13,245 nt of DNA from CAZZCN01 sp964652975 (GTDB lineage Bacteria > Bacillota > Clostridia > Saccharofermentanales > UBA5734). The position numbers were made by a program, and so were the translations under genes. The notes below the pieces were generated by a model that ran no database searches, was not told where the DNA came from, and was given only the letters and a program-made list of their open reading frames with translations. The number at the start of each line of letters is the position of its first letter. Position 1 is the stretch's first letter. Shown in pieces: positions 1 to 7,544 of this stretch. The stretch is taken from positions 1-13,245 of the forward strand of contig CAZZCN010000076.1 of assembly GCA_964652975.1 (NCBI GenBank). Reading direction: 5' to 3'.

Positions 1-30
1 TTCCTGTACAATTTTCGTATTGTGCAGGAA
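1..30. repeat. Inverted repeat at the window edge
   Basis: Positions 1-12 pair with 19-30 (TTCCTGTACAAT against ATTGTGCAGGAA, one G-T wobble) around a 6-base loop. No T-run follows on the + strand. On the - strand the downstream side lies outside the window, so it could be the terminator of a leftward transcript or of a gene beyond the edge. Its role cannot be decided here. Confidence 0.45.
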
Positions 31-59
31 AAATCCTTTGTAAAACTTGTTTTCATAGT

Positions 60-108
60 GTATACAAAAATTATTCAGGAGAATCCTAGTGAACTCCCCT
101 GAATAATT
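60..108 (-). terminator. Rho-independent terminator of the secreted-protein gene
   Basis: Positions 69-79 (AATTATTCAGG) are the exact reverse complement of 98-108 (CCTGAATAATT), giving an 11-bp stem with an 18-base loop. Read leftward, the stem is followed directly by a run of T (complement of the A-run 65-70). It lies about 30 bases past the stop codon of the leftward gene ending at 140, where an intrinsic terminator is expected. Confidence 0.8.
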
Positions 109-139
109 CTAACATACTGTAGTTGTTGTAACAATCATT

Positions 140-1480
140 TTAGTCTGCAAAAACTCTTGCAAAGTTGTTATCTGTAAATTTGCTGTTATTAACCGAGTCG
201 AGCCAGAAACTTATTCTATATGTCATTTGATCAAAGTTCATGCTACCGGTCTGGATGTTGCCTGCCTTGTCGGTAAATTTTAGCTGCACATTGTAAGGGT
301 CTGTTACAGGTGATTCAAATGAGAATTCACTTGTGTCAGTGATATATGATTCATATCCCGCCTTATAAGTCTCGAAGTACTTGCCGGTTATCTTGCCGTC
401 CTTTATCGATTCAATAACAAGGGTCTTTTCGCCGATTTTAACAAGTTGCTGTGACTTATCTATTATTATATCGACTTTGTATGTTCCTTCGAATTTAGAT
501 GAAAGCGTCTCTGGCATAACATTCATGTCTGTGCTTTCTATAACTTTCTTGCCGGTCAGGTCAGGCTTGGTGATGACAGTGGAGTTTATGTTCTCAAGTT
601 TGACAAGAGCCTCTACTGAAAGGTCATGAAGCTTACCCTGCCCATCTTTACCGGATAATACTCCGTAAAAATACACGCTGCTTATAAGACCGTCCGCGCT
701 TACTGTCACTTTGCCGTTTACATTCTTGACAAACACATCCCCGGTTATCTTGGGAAGGTTCGGTTGCGTGATGTCTCTGACCTGCTTAGGATCTGATGAA
801 ATCGGGCTTGAGTTTGCATAAGCTTCTTTGGTTGCATAGCCGTTCATCTGTGCATCGTTTGTTGAAAACATCTGCTTGCTGGCAAATGAAACCACTGCAT
901 TAACAAGTGCAGGGATCTGTGCATCTGAAAGCGATCCTGTAAACACCTTGCTCTTGTCGTCGTTTACTGTGACAAAAACATAGTTCTTAAGGTTGCCTAT
1001 AGCGGCATCAAATATCTTCTCTACATCCATTGCACTTTGGTTGGTAAAAGGATTTGTGAAAACATTGCCGCCGTTATATGACATCGCCGGATCCTTGTTA
1101 ATATATTTGTTTACATAATATGTATCACTGTACTGGTCGTATGAGATGTTTCCTTCTTTGTCTGAATACGAAAAATTGTTCTGAACTGTAACACCGTCAA
1201 TAACAAGCGAACCCTTTGTCTCGCTTATGTTGTTCTTCACATCCATCTTGTTGATATCCGTCTTGGTTGCAAGAACTGTGTCGTTGTCCTTCAATATGTA
1301 TGACATATTGACAGTTCCGCTGTCAACTCCGTTGCCAATGCTCGCCGCTGTGAATTTGATTGTGTCCTTTAGCTCCTCATAGCCTGTCTTGGTCATTGAA
1401 TCTGCAAAAGCTGTCGATGCAAGAAGTACAACTCCAAGTATAAGGCTTAGCAGCATAATGGTTTTCTTTTGTAATTTCAT
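140..1480 (-). CDS. Secreted protein of unknown function
   Basis: The 446-residue product starts with a clear Sec signal peptide: basic MKLQKK, a hydrophobic core (residues 7-22) and an AFA site with likely cleavage after residue 26. No lipobox cysteine, later membrane helix, sortase motif or surface-layer repeat is seen, so the mature protein is probably exported and released or held at the wall by other means. The mature part is rich in Ser, Thr, Asn, Asp, Lys and Tyr, with alternating short hydrophobic stretches that suggest a mostly beta-strand fold. I recognise no catalytic motif. A LolA/LppX-like beta fold is possible but only a guess. The start is supported by AAGGAGCG about 8 bases upstream. 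The gene stands alone, divergent from rnfC, with its own terminator at 60-108. The export call is firm; the function is unknown. Confidence 0.85.
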   Translation of the reverse strand: MKLQKKTIMLLSLILGVVLLASTAFADSMTKTGYEELKDTIKFTAASIGNGVDSGTVNMSYILKDNDTVLATKTDINKMDVKNNISETKGSLVIDGVTVQNNFSYSDKEGNISYDQYSDTYYVNKYINKDPAMSYNGGNVFTNPFTNQSAMDVEKIFDAAIGNLKNYVFVTVNDDKSKVFTGSLSDAQIPALVNAVVSFASKQMFSTNDAQMNGYATKEAYANSSPISSDPKQVRDITQPNLPKITGDVFVKNVNGKVTVSADGLISSVYFYGVLSGKDGQGKLHDLSVEALVKLENINSTVITKPDLTGKKVIESTDMNVMPETLSSKFEGTYKVDIIIDKSQQLVKIGEKTLVIESIKDGKITGKYFETYKAGYESYITDTSEFSFESPVTDPYNVQLKFTDKAGNIQTGSMNFDQMTYRISFWLDSVNNSKFTDNNFARVFAD

Positions 1481-1623
1481 AAAAATCGCTCCTTTTCTAA
1501 ATTAAAATATTTTATTCCTTGTTCCTATCGTGCAAAACGCACTGTTTCAAATTACTTTTGTAAAATACAAAATCAATTCAGCCATCTACCTTTTACAACT
1601 TCATTATGCACCGCAGATGTTGA

Positions 1624-1638
1624 TTACTTATTAAGTAA
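1624..1638. repeat. 15-base palindrome, possible operator
   Basis: TTACTTA T TAAGTAA is a perfect dyad with 7-base arms around one central base. It lies between two divergent genes, about 245 bases upstream of the predicted rnf -35 box and 140 bases upstream of the leftward start codon. The position nearer the leftward gene would suit a regulator of that gene. In AT-rich DNA such a short dyad may also arise by chance. Confidence 0.35.
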
Positions 1639-1883
1639 ATATAAACAAAAGATAAACAAATCAATTGTCTGTGTCTGTAATAACAGGCAAATCAAATTAT
1701 TGTCATATTGAATTGCCATAAAAACAACCCATTTTTTGAATTATTTTCATGGTTTTTATTGATTTTACAAGAAATTTTAATGCTTTTATCCCTGATTGCC
1801 TTTTTTGTGATATTATATCATTTGAGATTGTACCAAATCGCTATCAATGTGCTGTTGAGTTTTTTATGTTGCTTAAAGTACTT

Positions 1884-1912
1884 TTGATACTGCATGATTG
1901 AGTTTTTATAAA
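1884..1912 (+). promoter_or_regulatory. Predicted sigma-A promoter of the rnf operon
   Basis: TTGATA (1884-1889) and TATAAA (1907-1912) each match the sigma-A consensus at five of six bases, and the spacer is exactly 17 bases. Transcription would begin near 1919, leaving a leader of about 84 bases before rnfC. GGAGG at 1986-1990 is the ribosome binding site, 12 bases from the ATG, which is a little long. Confidence 0.65.
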
Positions 1913-2002
1913 ATAAGTGCTGTATTTTGCAGACCTTTTTGCTATTAATTTAAGAATGTACAGTCTTAAATATCAAAATTGAAACGGAGGCAGTAAGCAA
2001 TA

Positions 2003-3325
2003 ATGTTTCGTTTGCAATTATCAGAAAGGGGCATTCACCCCCCTGAGAGCAAAAGCACCAAGGATTGTCAGACACTAAGTTATAACTCGTTCGGGAAGGT
2101 TTCGATTGCCATGTCGATGCATATCGGCGTTCCCTGCACGCCTGTTGTGAATGTCGGGGATTATGTATGCGTCGGACAGAAAATCGCGGATTCTTCAGCA
2201 TTTATGAGTGTACCTGTTCACAGCAGCATTTCCGGCAAGGTCACCGCGATTAGAGAAGTGGTTGCATGGTCAGGACTTCCGGTTAATTCTATAGACATTG
2301 AATCCGATGGTCTGGCTACAGTTCATGAGAGTGTCATACCTCCTGTAATAAATGACAGGGAATCCTTTATTAAGGCGATTCGCGAATCCGGACTTGTAGG
2401 TCTTGGTGGAGCTAGCTTCCCCACTCATGTCAAAATGGGACCGCCCAAGGGCAAGGAGCCCGATACCCTTGTAATCAATGCTGCCGAGTGCGAGCCGTTT
2501 ATAACATCCGACTACCGCCAGTGCGTCGAACACTCTGATGATATAATACTTGGGACCCTTTCAGTAATGAAATGGCTTTCCATACCAAGAGCAATTATAG
2601 GGATAGAGGACAACAAGCTGGAAGCGGCAAAATTTTTAAGATATCAGATTGAAAGACATAGATGTTCTGAGAATGTATCAATAAAATACTTCAAGACAAT
2701 GTATCCTTTTGGAGCGGAGAAATCCCTGATATATAATACCACCGGACGCGCCGTGCCCGCTGGCGGACTGCCATATGATGTAAAGGTTCTGGTTTTGAAT
2801 GTCGGCACAGTTTGCTTTTTAGAAGAATTTTTAAGAACAGGTATGCCTCTCGTCCGTAAAAATCTCACGTTGGATGGAGACGCTTTGGTTAAGCCCTGTA
2901 ATATGAATGTACCGGTTGGTGCATTGATCAGCGACATTATCGAAGCATCGGGCGGATTAAAGGAAGAACCTTCTAAAGTTATGATGGGCGGTCCTATGAT
3001 GGGTATTGCCCTGGATAGACTTGATATAGGTATTGTCAAAGCGAACAATGCAATCCTGGTCATGGATTCCAGACAAGCTTACACACCACCTGAGAACCCA
3101 TGCATCAGATGCTCAAGGTGTATCGATGCCTGCCCGATGATGCTTTTGCCCACTACACTTGATGCTCTTACGAAAATAAAAGATGTCTCTGCACTCAGGG
3201 ACCACAATGTCATGGATTGTATTGAATGCGGATGCTGTTCGTATGTCTGCCCTTCTAAGCGTTATCTGGTGCAAAGTATCCGATGGGGCAAATTATTGGT
3301 AAAAAATGCATCTACAAAAAATTAG
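2003..3325 (+). CDS. rnfC: Rnf complex subunit RnfC (NADH-binding, Fe-S)
   Basis: RnfC is the peripheral cytoplasmic subunit where NAD+ is reduced (or NADH oxidised) in the ion-pumping ferredoxin:NAD+ oxidoreductase. The 440-residue protein begins with the family's GGIHPP-like segment (RGIHPPESK, residues 9-17). It then carries the NuoF-like glycine-rich nucleotide/flavin segment GLVGLGGASFPTHVKM (residues 130-145) and the conserved NAAECEPFITSDYR. Near the C terminus are two [4Fe-4S] motifs: C367-x2-C370-x2-C373-x3-C377 and C406-x2-C409-x2-C412-x3-C416. Length and domain order are normal for clostridial RnfC. It is the first gene of the operon, 21 bases before rnfD. The ATG at 2003 is kept despite the slightly distant GGAGG, because it gives the expected N terminus. 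Confidence 0.97.
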   Translation: MFRLQLSERGIHPPESKSTKDCQTLSYNSFGKVSIAMSMHIGVPCTPVVNVGDYVCVGQKIADSSAFMSVPVHSSISGKVTAIREVVAWSGLPVNSIDIESDGLATVHESVIPPVINDRESFIKAIRESGLVGLGGASFPTHVKMGPPKGKEPDTLVINAAECEPFITSDYRQCVEHSDDIILGTLSVMKWLSIPRAIIGIEDNKLEAAKFLRYQIERHRCSENVSIKYFKTMYPFGAEKSLIYNTTGRAVPAGGLPYDVKVLVLNVGTVCFLEEFLRTGMPLVRKNLTLDGDALVKPCNMNVPVGALISDIIEASGGLKEEPSKVMMGGPMMGIALDRLDIGIVKANNAILVMDSRQAYTPPENPCIRCSRCIDACPMMLLPTTLDALTKIKDVSALRDHNVMDCIECGCCSYVCPSKRYLVQSIRWGKLLVKNASTKN

Positions 3326-3346
3326 CTCTATTAGAAAGGTTATAGT

Positions 3347-4327
3347 ATGAATTTACAGGTTTCTTCCTCTCCTCATATCAGGGACAACTCAAAGACTTCG
3401 AGAATTATGCTTGACGTAATAATAGCTTTGATTCCTGCACTTCTGGCATCTGTTTATTTTTTCGGACTGCGCTCCCTGACAATAGTTTCTGTAACTGTCG
3501 GAGTTGCGGTTCTTACTGAATACGTTGCACGCAGGATCATGAAAAGGGATAATACAATAGTCGATCTGAGTGCTGTGGTTACTGGCCTTTTGATAGCATT
3601 CAACCTGCCCCCCACGATTCCGCTTTGGATTTGTGCTATCGGGTCTTTTATCGCAATAGCTATCGCCAAGCAGATGTTTGGTGGAATCGGCAACAATTTT
3701 GTCAATCCTGCCATTGCAGCGAGAATCATCCTCGCAATCTCATTCCCGTCACAGATGAACAGATGGACAATGCTTGACAGCATAGGCAATCCTTTTAGCA
3801 ATATAGTGAATTCATTTACCGGAGCCGACCTTGTAACAACAGCCACTCCTTTGGACATGCTGAGCAAGAGTTCTGAGAATTTACCTGGTTATCTCGACTT
3901 GTTTCTGGGATTCAAAGGCGGTTGCATCGGTGAAGTATCAGTTGCAGCGCTTCTCCTCGGTGGTGCCTATCTTCTTTTTCGTAAAGTAATCAAAATCTGG
4001 ATACCTCTTTCATACATCGGCACGACTGTTCTGCTCGTTGCCATAGGTGGGAAGGATCCGCTTTTCCACGCGCTGTCCGGCGGACTTGTCCTTGGTGCTT
4101 TTTTCATGGCAACGGATTATGTCACTTCTCCTTTGACAAACAAGGGCAAGGTCATATTTGGTATAGGGTGCGGACTTATAACGGGGCTGATAAGGCTTTA
4201 CGGTGGAATGTTTGAAGGTGTCTCATATTCAATACTTATCATGAATATAATTACCCCTCATATCGATAATTTCCTTATCCCTAAATCATTTGGAGGAGGT
4301 AAAAAACGTGAAAAACAGCAAGCGTAA
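3347..4327 (+). CDS. rnfD: Rnf complex subunit RnfD (membrane, covalent FMN)
   Basis: RnfD is an integral membrane subunit homologous to NqrB and takes part in the ion-translocating electron path. The 326-residue protein is strongly hydrophobic with multiple predicted membrane helices. Family hallmarks are GGIGNNFVNPAIAARI (residues 112-127), SGGLVLGAFFMATDYVTSP (244-262) and EGVSYSILIMN (290-300). The segment DLVTTATPL (161-169) fits the flavin-attachment motif D-x-x-[ST]-x-A-T, making Thr167 the likely FMN-carrying residue. The flavin transferase ApbE that would attach it is not in this window. AAAGG lies 7 bases before the ATG. The 3' end overlaps the start of rnfG by 20 bases, indicating translational coupling. 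Confidence 0.97.
   Translation: MNLQVSSSPHIRDNSKTSRIMLDVIIALIPALLASVYFFGLRSLTIVSVTVGVAVLTEYVARRIMKRDNTIVDLSAVVTGLLIAFNLPPTIPLWICAIGSFIAIAIAKQMFGGIGNNFVNPAIAARIILAISFPSQMNRWTMLDSIGNPFSNIVNSFTGADLVTTATPLDMLSKSSENLPGYLDLFLGFKGGCIGEVSVAALLLGGAYLLFRKVIKIWIPLSYIGTTVLLVAIGGKDPLFHALSGGLVLGAFFMATDYVTSPLTNKGKVIFGIGCGLITGLIRLYGGMFEGVSYSILIMNIITPHIDNFLIPKSFGGGKKREKQQA
4292..4310 (+). promoter_or_regulatory. Ribosome binding site that sets the rnfG start
   Basis: GGAGGAGG (4292-4299) stands 8 bases before GTG at 4308. An in-frame TTG at 4290 overlaps the binding site itself and cannot use it, so GTG 4308 is preferred. Confidence 0.8.
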
Positions 4328-4919
4328 CTATAAAGACAACCCAATTATCGCCGCGTTGATACTTTTCCTTATAACTGCTGTTGTTACATTGGCTTTGGCT
4401 GCTGCGAACGTAAACACCAGGGATATTATCACCGAGCAGGCAAAGAAGGATGCGGATGCAGCCAGGCTGAAGGTTTTTGACAAGGCGGATCATTTCGAAG
4501 AAATTACAAAGGACAAGTGGCCATCACAGAATATTAATATCGCTTCCATTCATAAGGCAATAGGTGCTAACGGTGATGTTTTAGGTCTTGTCATAGCATC
4601 CTCATCCAAAGGGTATGCTGGTAATATAGATATCATGTCAGGAATTTCTGTCGACATGGTTGTGACAGGTGTAACAGTTTTGTATGACAACGAGACTCCG
4701 GGTCTTGGCAAAAAGGTAGCTGGCAAAGGTTTTATAAGTAATTTTGTCGGAAAAAGCCCGGACCTTTCCTTTTCATTAAAAAAAGGCGATAAGAACACCA
4801 ATCTTGTAGATGCTATAGCCGGTGCGACCATTTCATCAAAAGCTATGATGAATGCTGTAAATGAAGCTCTTTCGATTGCAAAGCAGATCTTTCAAGAAAT
4901 GAAAGCTGGAGGAAATTGA
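4308..4919 (+). CDS. rnfG: Rnf complex subunit RnfG (covalent FMN)
   Basis: RnfG is anchored by one N-terminal membrane helix (about residues 12-33) with its flavin domain outside the membrane face, homologous to NqrC. From the GTG start the product has 203 residues, a normal length. The FMN-binding domain shows the conserved ETPGLG (129-134) and DAIAGATISS (168-177), in which Thr174 of the GAT triplet is the expected attachment site for phosphoester-linked FMN. The gene overlaps rnfD by 20 bases and stops with TGA 2 bases before rnfE, so it is tightly coupled on both sides. The GTG start was chosen from the ribosome binding site; a longer TTG start would add six residues. Identification is firm from motif and operon position. 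Confidence 0.95.
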   Translation: MKNSKRNYKDNPIIAALILFLITAVVTLALAAANVNTRDIITEQAKKDADAARLKVFDKADHFEEITKDKWPSQNINIASIHKAIGANGDVLGLVIASSSKGYAGNIDIMSGISVDMVVTGVTVLYDNETPGLGKKVAGKGFISNFVGKSPDLSFSLKKGDKNTNLVDAIAGATISSKAMMNAVNEALSIAKQIFQEMKAGGN

Positions 4920-4921
4920 GT

Positions 4922-5668
4922 ATGGCAAAGAACAAAAAGCCTCTTCTTAATGAATTTACAAAAGGAATACTAAAGGAAAACCCTGTTCTTCAACTGGTCC
5001 TCGGCACCTGTCCAACGCTTGCTGTAACAACAACAGCCAAGAATGGTTTGGGAATGGGAGTTGCCGCTCTTTTTGTCCTGCTTGGGTCAAATCTGGCCAT
5101 TTCTCTTTTGCGCAATGTCATCCCCGAGAAGGTCAGAATTCCGGCATTTGTTGTAATTATTGCAGGGTTTGTTTCTGTGGTGCAGATGCTGATGCAGGCT
5201 TTTATGCCGGCACTTAACAAGGAGCTTGGTATTTTTATTCCTCTGATTGTTGTTAATTGTATTATTCTTGCCAGAGCAGAAATGTTTGCTAGTAAGAATT
5301 CTGTTTTCCCGAGCATACTTGATGCTCTTGGCATGGGTGTTGGATTTACAGCAGCACTTATTCTAATGGGAAGCATACGTGAAATCCTCGGAAATGGTAC
5401 CATTGTAGATTTTCCGGTTTTCGGTCTACAGCAGGGAGGTATGATAGAGCCTATTCTGATTTTCATACTGCCACCCGGCGGGTTCTTTGTTTTCGGTATT
5501 TTAATAGCACTTTCTCAAAGGCTCAGCAAGAAGCTTGACTGGGAAGCCGACAAGAAGGATATGAAGATGCACTGCGGTGCATGTAATTTCTGCCGTGATT
5601 CTGAACAAGCAGCCTGCCAGGCAATCGAATCAAAGATTTTGCATGACGAAAATCGAGGTGAAATTTAA
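4922..5668 (+). CDS. rnfE: Rnf complex subunit RnfE, with Cys-rich C-terminal tail
   Basis: RnfE is a six-helix membrane subunit related to NqrD. Together with RnfA it forms the membrane core that holds an iron-sulfur centre through paired cysteines. Here Cys30 in LGTCPTLAVTTT and Cys113 in VNCIILARAE sit in the expected symmetric helix positions. The 248-residue product ends with a hydrophilic tail carrying C218-x2-C221-x2-C224-x7-C232, preceded by His217, which looks like a metal or Fe-S site on the cytoplasmic side. The ATG at 4922 is preferred because GGAGG (4908-4912) is 9 bases away; the in-frame TTG at 4916 would be only 3 bases away. The stop overlaps the rnfA start by one base (TAATG). 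Confidence 0.95.
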   Translation: MAKNKKPLLNEFTKGILKENPVLQLVLGTCPTLAVTTTAKNGLGMGVAALFVLLGSNLAISLLRNVIPEKVRIPAFVVIIAGFVSVVQMLMQAFMPALNKELGIFIPLIVVNCIILARAEMFASKNSVFPSILDALGMGVGFTAALILMGSIREILGNGTIVDFPVFGLQQGGMIEPILIFILPPGGFFVFGILIALSQRLSKKLDWEADKKDMKMHCGACNFCRDSEQAACQAIESKILHDENRGEI

Positions 5669-6258
5669 TGAAACAGATGCTGATAATTTTATTTAGTGCA
5701 ATATTGGTTGATAACTTCGTTCTTTCTAAGTTTCTCGGAATATGTCCTTTTCTAGGAGTGTCGAAGAAGCTTAACACTGCTATGGGAATGAGCCTGGCTG
5801 TCATAGTCGTCATGGTTCTGGCGTCCGCACTGACATATCCGGTGGAAGCTTTTTTGCTTATACCATACAAATTGTATTATTTGCGTACTATTATTTTTAT
5901 AACAGTCATAGCAGCACTGGTCCAAAGTATAGAGATGGTGATGAAGAAGCTTTTGCCGCCTCTTTACAATGCACTCGGTGTGTATCTTCCGCTTATAACA
6001 ACTAATTGCGCAGTACTTGGTGTCACAATTTTGAATATTGACAAGAGCTATACTTTTACCGAATCGATTGTCAACAGTTTTGGTGCGGGTGTTGGATTTC
6101 TGCTTGCCATGTTTTTGTTTGCAGGTGTCCGTTCTAAAATTGACAGGTCCGACATTCCGAGGTTTATGAAAGGTTTGCCTATAACCCTGGTGGCAGCCTC
6201 ATTTGTTTCTGTATCATTTATTGGATTCAAGGGTTTGATCGAGAAGCTTTTTGCATAA
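5668..6258 (+). CDS. rnfA: Rnf complex subunit RnfA (membrane core)
   Basis: RnfA is the partner of RnfE in the membrane core and is related to NqrE. The 196-residue hydrophobic protein has six predicted helices and the inverted-repeat symmetry of the family. Cys26 in FLGICPFLGVSKK and Cys114 in ITTNCAVLGV are the conserved membrane cysteines expected to share an Fe-S centre with RnfE Cys30 and Cys113. The ATG overlaps the rnfE stop by one base, with GAGGTG 7 bases upstream inside rnfE. Length is normal for the family. Unlike the other junctions of this operon, about 110 bases separate it from the next gene, rnfB. Confidence 0.97.
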   Translation: MKQMLIILFSAILVDNFVLSKFLGICPFLGVSKKLNTAMGMSLAVIVVMVLASALTYPVEAFLLIPYKLYYLRTIIFITVIAALVQSIEMVMKKLLPPLYNALGVYLPLITTNCAVLGVTILNIDKSYTFTESIVNSFGAGVGFLLAMFLFAGVRSKIDRSDIPRFMKGLPITLVAASFVSVSFIGFKGLIEKLFA

Positions 6259-6271
6259 ATTGCCAGACAGT

Positions 6272-6290
6272 GTTCCAGCTATGCTGGAAT
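6272..6290 (+). repeat. Hairpin between rnfA and rnfB
   Basis: TTCCAGC (6273-6279) pairs perfectly with GCTGGAA (6283-6289) around a TAT loop, with a possible extra G-T pair. Only ATTT follows, so it is not a strong intrinsic terminator. It could attenuate, or mark an RNA-processing point that separates rnfCDGEA from rnfB. Confidence 0.5.
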
Positions 6291-6314
6291 TTAGCCATCG
6301 ACTGCTATATTAAA

Positions 6315-6343
6315 TTGATTTGATGCAATATTTGCTTTATATT
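6315..6343 (+). promoter_or_regulatory. Candidate internal promoter for rnfB
   Basis: TTGATT (6315-6320), a 17-base spacer and TATATT (6338-6343) fit a sigma-A promoter with -10 at five of six bases and -35 at four of six. Transcription would begin near 6350, downstream of the ATG at 6349, which also favours the rnfB start at 6370. Confidence 0.4.
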
Positions 6344-6360
6344 TTACAATGTTTGTGTAT

Positions 6361-6372
6361 GGAGGTCATATG
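6361..6372 (+). promoter_or_regulatory. Ribosome binding site that sets the rnfB start
   Basis: GGAGG (6361-6365) is followed after 4 bases by ATG at 6370. An in-frame ATG at 6349 has no binding site upstream, and this GGAGG would lie within its reading frame. The spacing is short but usable. Confidence 0.6.
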
Positions 6373-7209
6373 ACGGGTTTAGGTTTTAATTATTATTTTG
6401 CACTACAAACAAACGATATTGTATTTCCGGTTATCGTCGTTAGTGTAATAGCACTTCTTCTTGGATTGGTTCTAGGTGTCGTGTCAAAGCTTTTCCATGT
6501 ACCTGCTGATGAACTGCTCACAGACATTACAGCTGCTTTGCCGGGTGTGAACTGCGGGTCATGTGGATTTTCAAGCTGCGAGGGCTACGCCAAGTGGCTT
6601 GCAGAAGGCGGGGACAATACCGGTAAATGTCCTGTAGGAGGCACGGAAGTCTCTAACAATATTGCTGCTCTTCTAGGGCTGGAGCCAAAGTCGGTAACAC
6701 CAATCGTTGCTCATGTTATGTGCAAGGGCACTTCATTAGTCACTTCAAAGCGGTTCGATTATAATGGTACGCTTGGCTGCACTGCGGCGCAGGGACTTTT
6801 TTCCGGACCTAATTCATGCACATACGGTTGCATGGGCTATGGAGACTGTGTAGCTGTCTGCCCTTATGAAGCAATTGAAATGATCGATGGCATTGCCGTT
6901 ATCAATAATGTTAAATGTAAAGCCTGTGGTCTTTGTGTAGCAGCCTGTCCTAAGCAAATAATCAAAATGGTTACCAAGTATAATAATAATTTCAAAGTTG
7001 AATGCATGAACAAATGGCCTGGTGCCCTAACCAGAAAACACTGTTCGGTAGGGTGCATAGGTTGCCAGAAGTGTTTTAAAATCTGCCCTTCAGATGCTAT
7101 CACAATGGATGGACCGCTTGCACAGATCGACCCGTTCAAATGCACTAATTGCGGCAAGTGCTACGAAGTCTGCCCCACAAACTCCATCTCAAAGCCCGCC
7201 GAGTTGTAA
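6370..7209 (+). CDS. rnfB: Rnf complex subunit RnfB (polyferredoxin)
   Basis: RnfB is the membrane-anchored iron-sulfur subunit that accepts electrons from reduced ferredoxin. From the ATG at 6370 it has 279 residues, with one N-terminal helix (about 18-38). A four-cysteine cluster domain follows: C62-x2-C65-x4-C70-x16-C87. Conserved C118 and C137 come next, then C150-x3-C154-x5-C160-x3-C164. Three further ferredoxin-type motifs have core cysteines 183/186/189/193, 229/232/235/239 and 258/261/264/268, with C212 and C225 also present. This predicts several [4Fe-4S] clusters, as in other clostridial RnfB proteins. It is the last operon gene and is followed by the terminator at 7260-7292. A longer start at 6349 would add seven residues. 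Confidence 0.96.
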   Translation: MTGLGFNYYFALQTNDIVFPVIVVSVIALLLGLVLGVVSKLFHVPADELLTDITAALPGVNCGSCGFSSCEGYAKWLAEGGDNTGKCPVGGTEVSNNIAALLGLEPKSVTPIVAHVMCKGTSLVTSKRFDYNGTLGCTAAQGLFSGPNSCTYGCMGYGDCVAVCPYEAIEMIDGIAVINNVKCKACGLCVAACPKQIIKMVTKYNNNFKVECMNKWPGALTRKHCSVGCIGCQKCFKICPSDAITMDGPLAQIDPFKCTNCGKCYEVCPTNSISKPAEL

Positions 7210-7259
7210 TTGTCTGCTTGATTTTTTCCATTTTTTATACTTGTCTAATTTAATCTCAG

Positions 7260-7292
7260 AGGCGGCTTGTAAATGTAACAAGCTGTCTTTTT
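7260..7292 (+). terminator. Terminator of the rnf operon
   Basis: GGCGGCTTGT (7261-7270) pairs with ACAAGCTGTC (7278-7287), including two G-T wobbles, around a 7-base loop. A further A-T pair extends the base. TTTTT (7288-7292) follows. It lies about 50 bases after the rnfB stop. Confidence 0.85.
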
Positions 7293-7427
7293 GCACCGAT
7301 GGAAGATTGATTTATACCTGTGCATTGAAATCAAAACCGACTTGAACCATTTTGTTGACATTATCAAAATGGGCATAATTTCAATTCTATAGCTTTTACT
7401 GTACTTCTATTTTTCAAATTTTTTCAC

Positions 7428-7469
7428 AATTAACTGTTTCAAGTTTCAAGTTTTTTAAAATTAACTGTT
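7428..7469. repeat. 11-base direct repeat at the metY promoter
   Basis: AATTAACTGTT occurs at 7428-7438 and again at 7459-7469. The copies are 31 bases apart start to start, close to three helical turns, and the second overlaps the -35 box of the metY promoter. GTTTCAAGTTTCAAG between them is a further short tandem. This geometry suits a dimeric or cooperative regulator, perhaps one sensing sulfur or methionine supply, though no regulator is identified. Confidence 0.45.
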
Positions 7470-7496
7470 GACAATAAATTTCTTTTGAGATAATAT
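7468..7496 (+). promoter_or_regulatory. Predicted sigma-A promoter of metY
   Basis: A perfect TTGACA (7468-7473) is followed after 17 bases by TAATAT (7491-7496). Transcription would begin near 7503. The ribosome binding site GGAGG (7533-7537), 7 bases before ATG 7545, then sets the start and excludes the in-frame ATG at 7518. Confidence 0.7.
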
Positions 7497-7544
7497 ATAC
7501 AAAACATATCGGATTAGTTGGTATTCATTAAAGGAGGAAATTAT

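Larger units (their letters stand above)
1481..2002. other. AT-rich divergent intergenic region
   Basis: This 522-base spacer separates the leftward secreted-protein gene from the rightward rnf operon. I see no credible gene in it. It holds the rnf promoter (1884-1912), a 15-base palindrome (1624-1638), and the GTGC/GCAC short dyad near 1530-1542. I could not find a convincing promoter for the leftward gene. No riboswitch-like structure was recognised. Confidence 0.7.
7210..7544. other. Spacer between rnf operon and metY
   Basis: This 335-base region holds the rnf terminator, an 8-bp inverted repeat CCATTTTG/CAAAATGG (7347-7354 and 7365-7372), an 11-base direct repeat and the metY promoter. 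I looked for the core features of SAM riboswitches and T-boxes and did not see them. The predicted metY leader is only about 42 bases. Confidence 0.65.

Noticed and set aside
381..629. Rightward 82-codon frame inside the secreted-protein gene
   Set aside because: Shadow of the long leftward gene, which has a signal peptide, ribosome binding site and terminator.
4290..4307. Earlier TTG start for rnfG
   Set aside because: It lies on the ribosome binding site that serves the GTG at 4308.
6349..6369. Earlier ATG start for rnfB
   Set aside because: No ribosome binding site upstream; GGAGG at 6361-6365 points to the ATG at 6370.
7210..7544. SAM riboswitch or T-box before metY
   Set aside because: Conserved cores were not seen, and the strong promoter leaves a leader of only about 42 bases.
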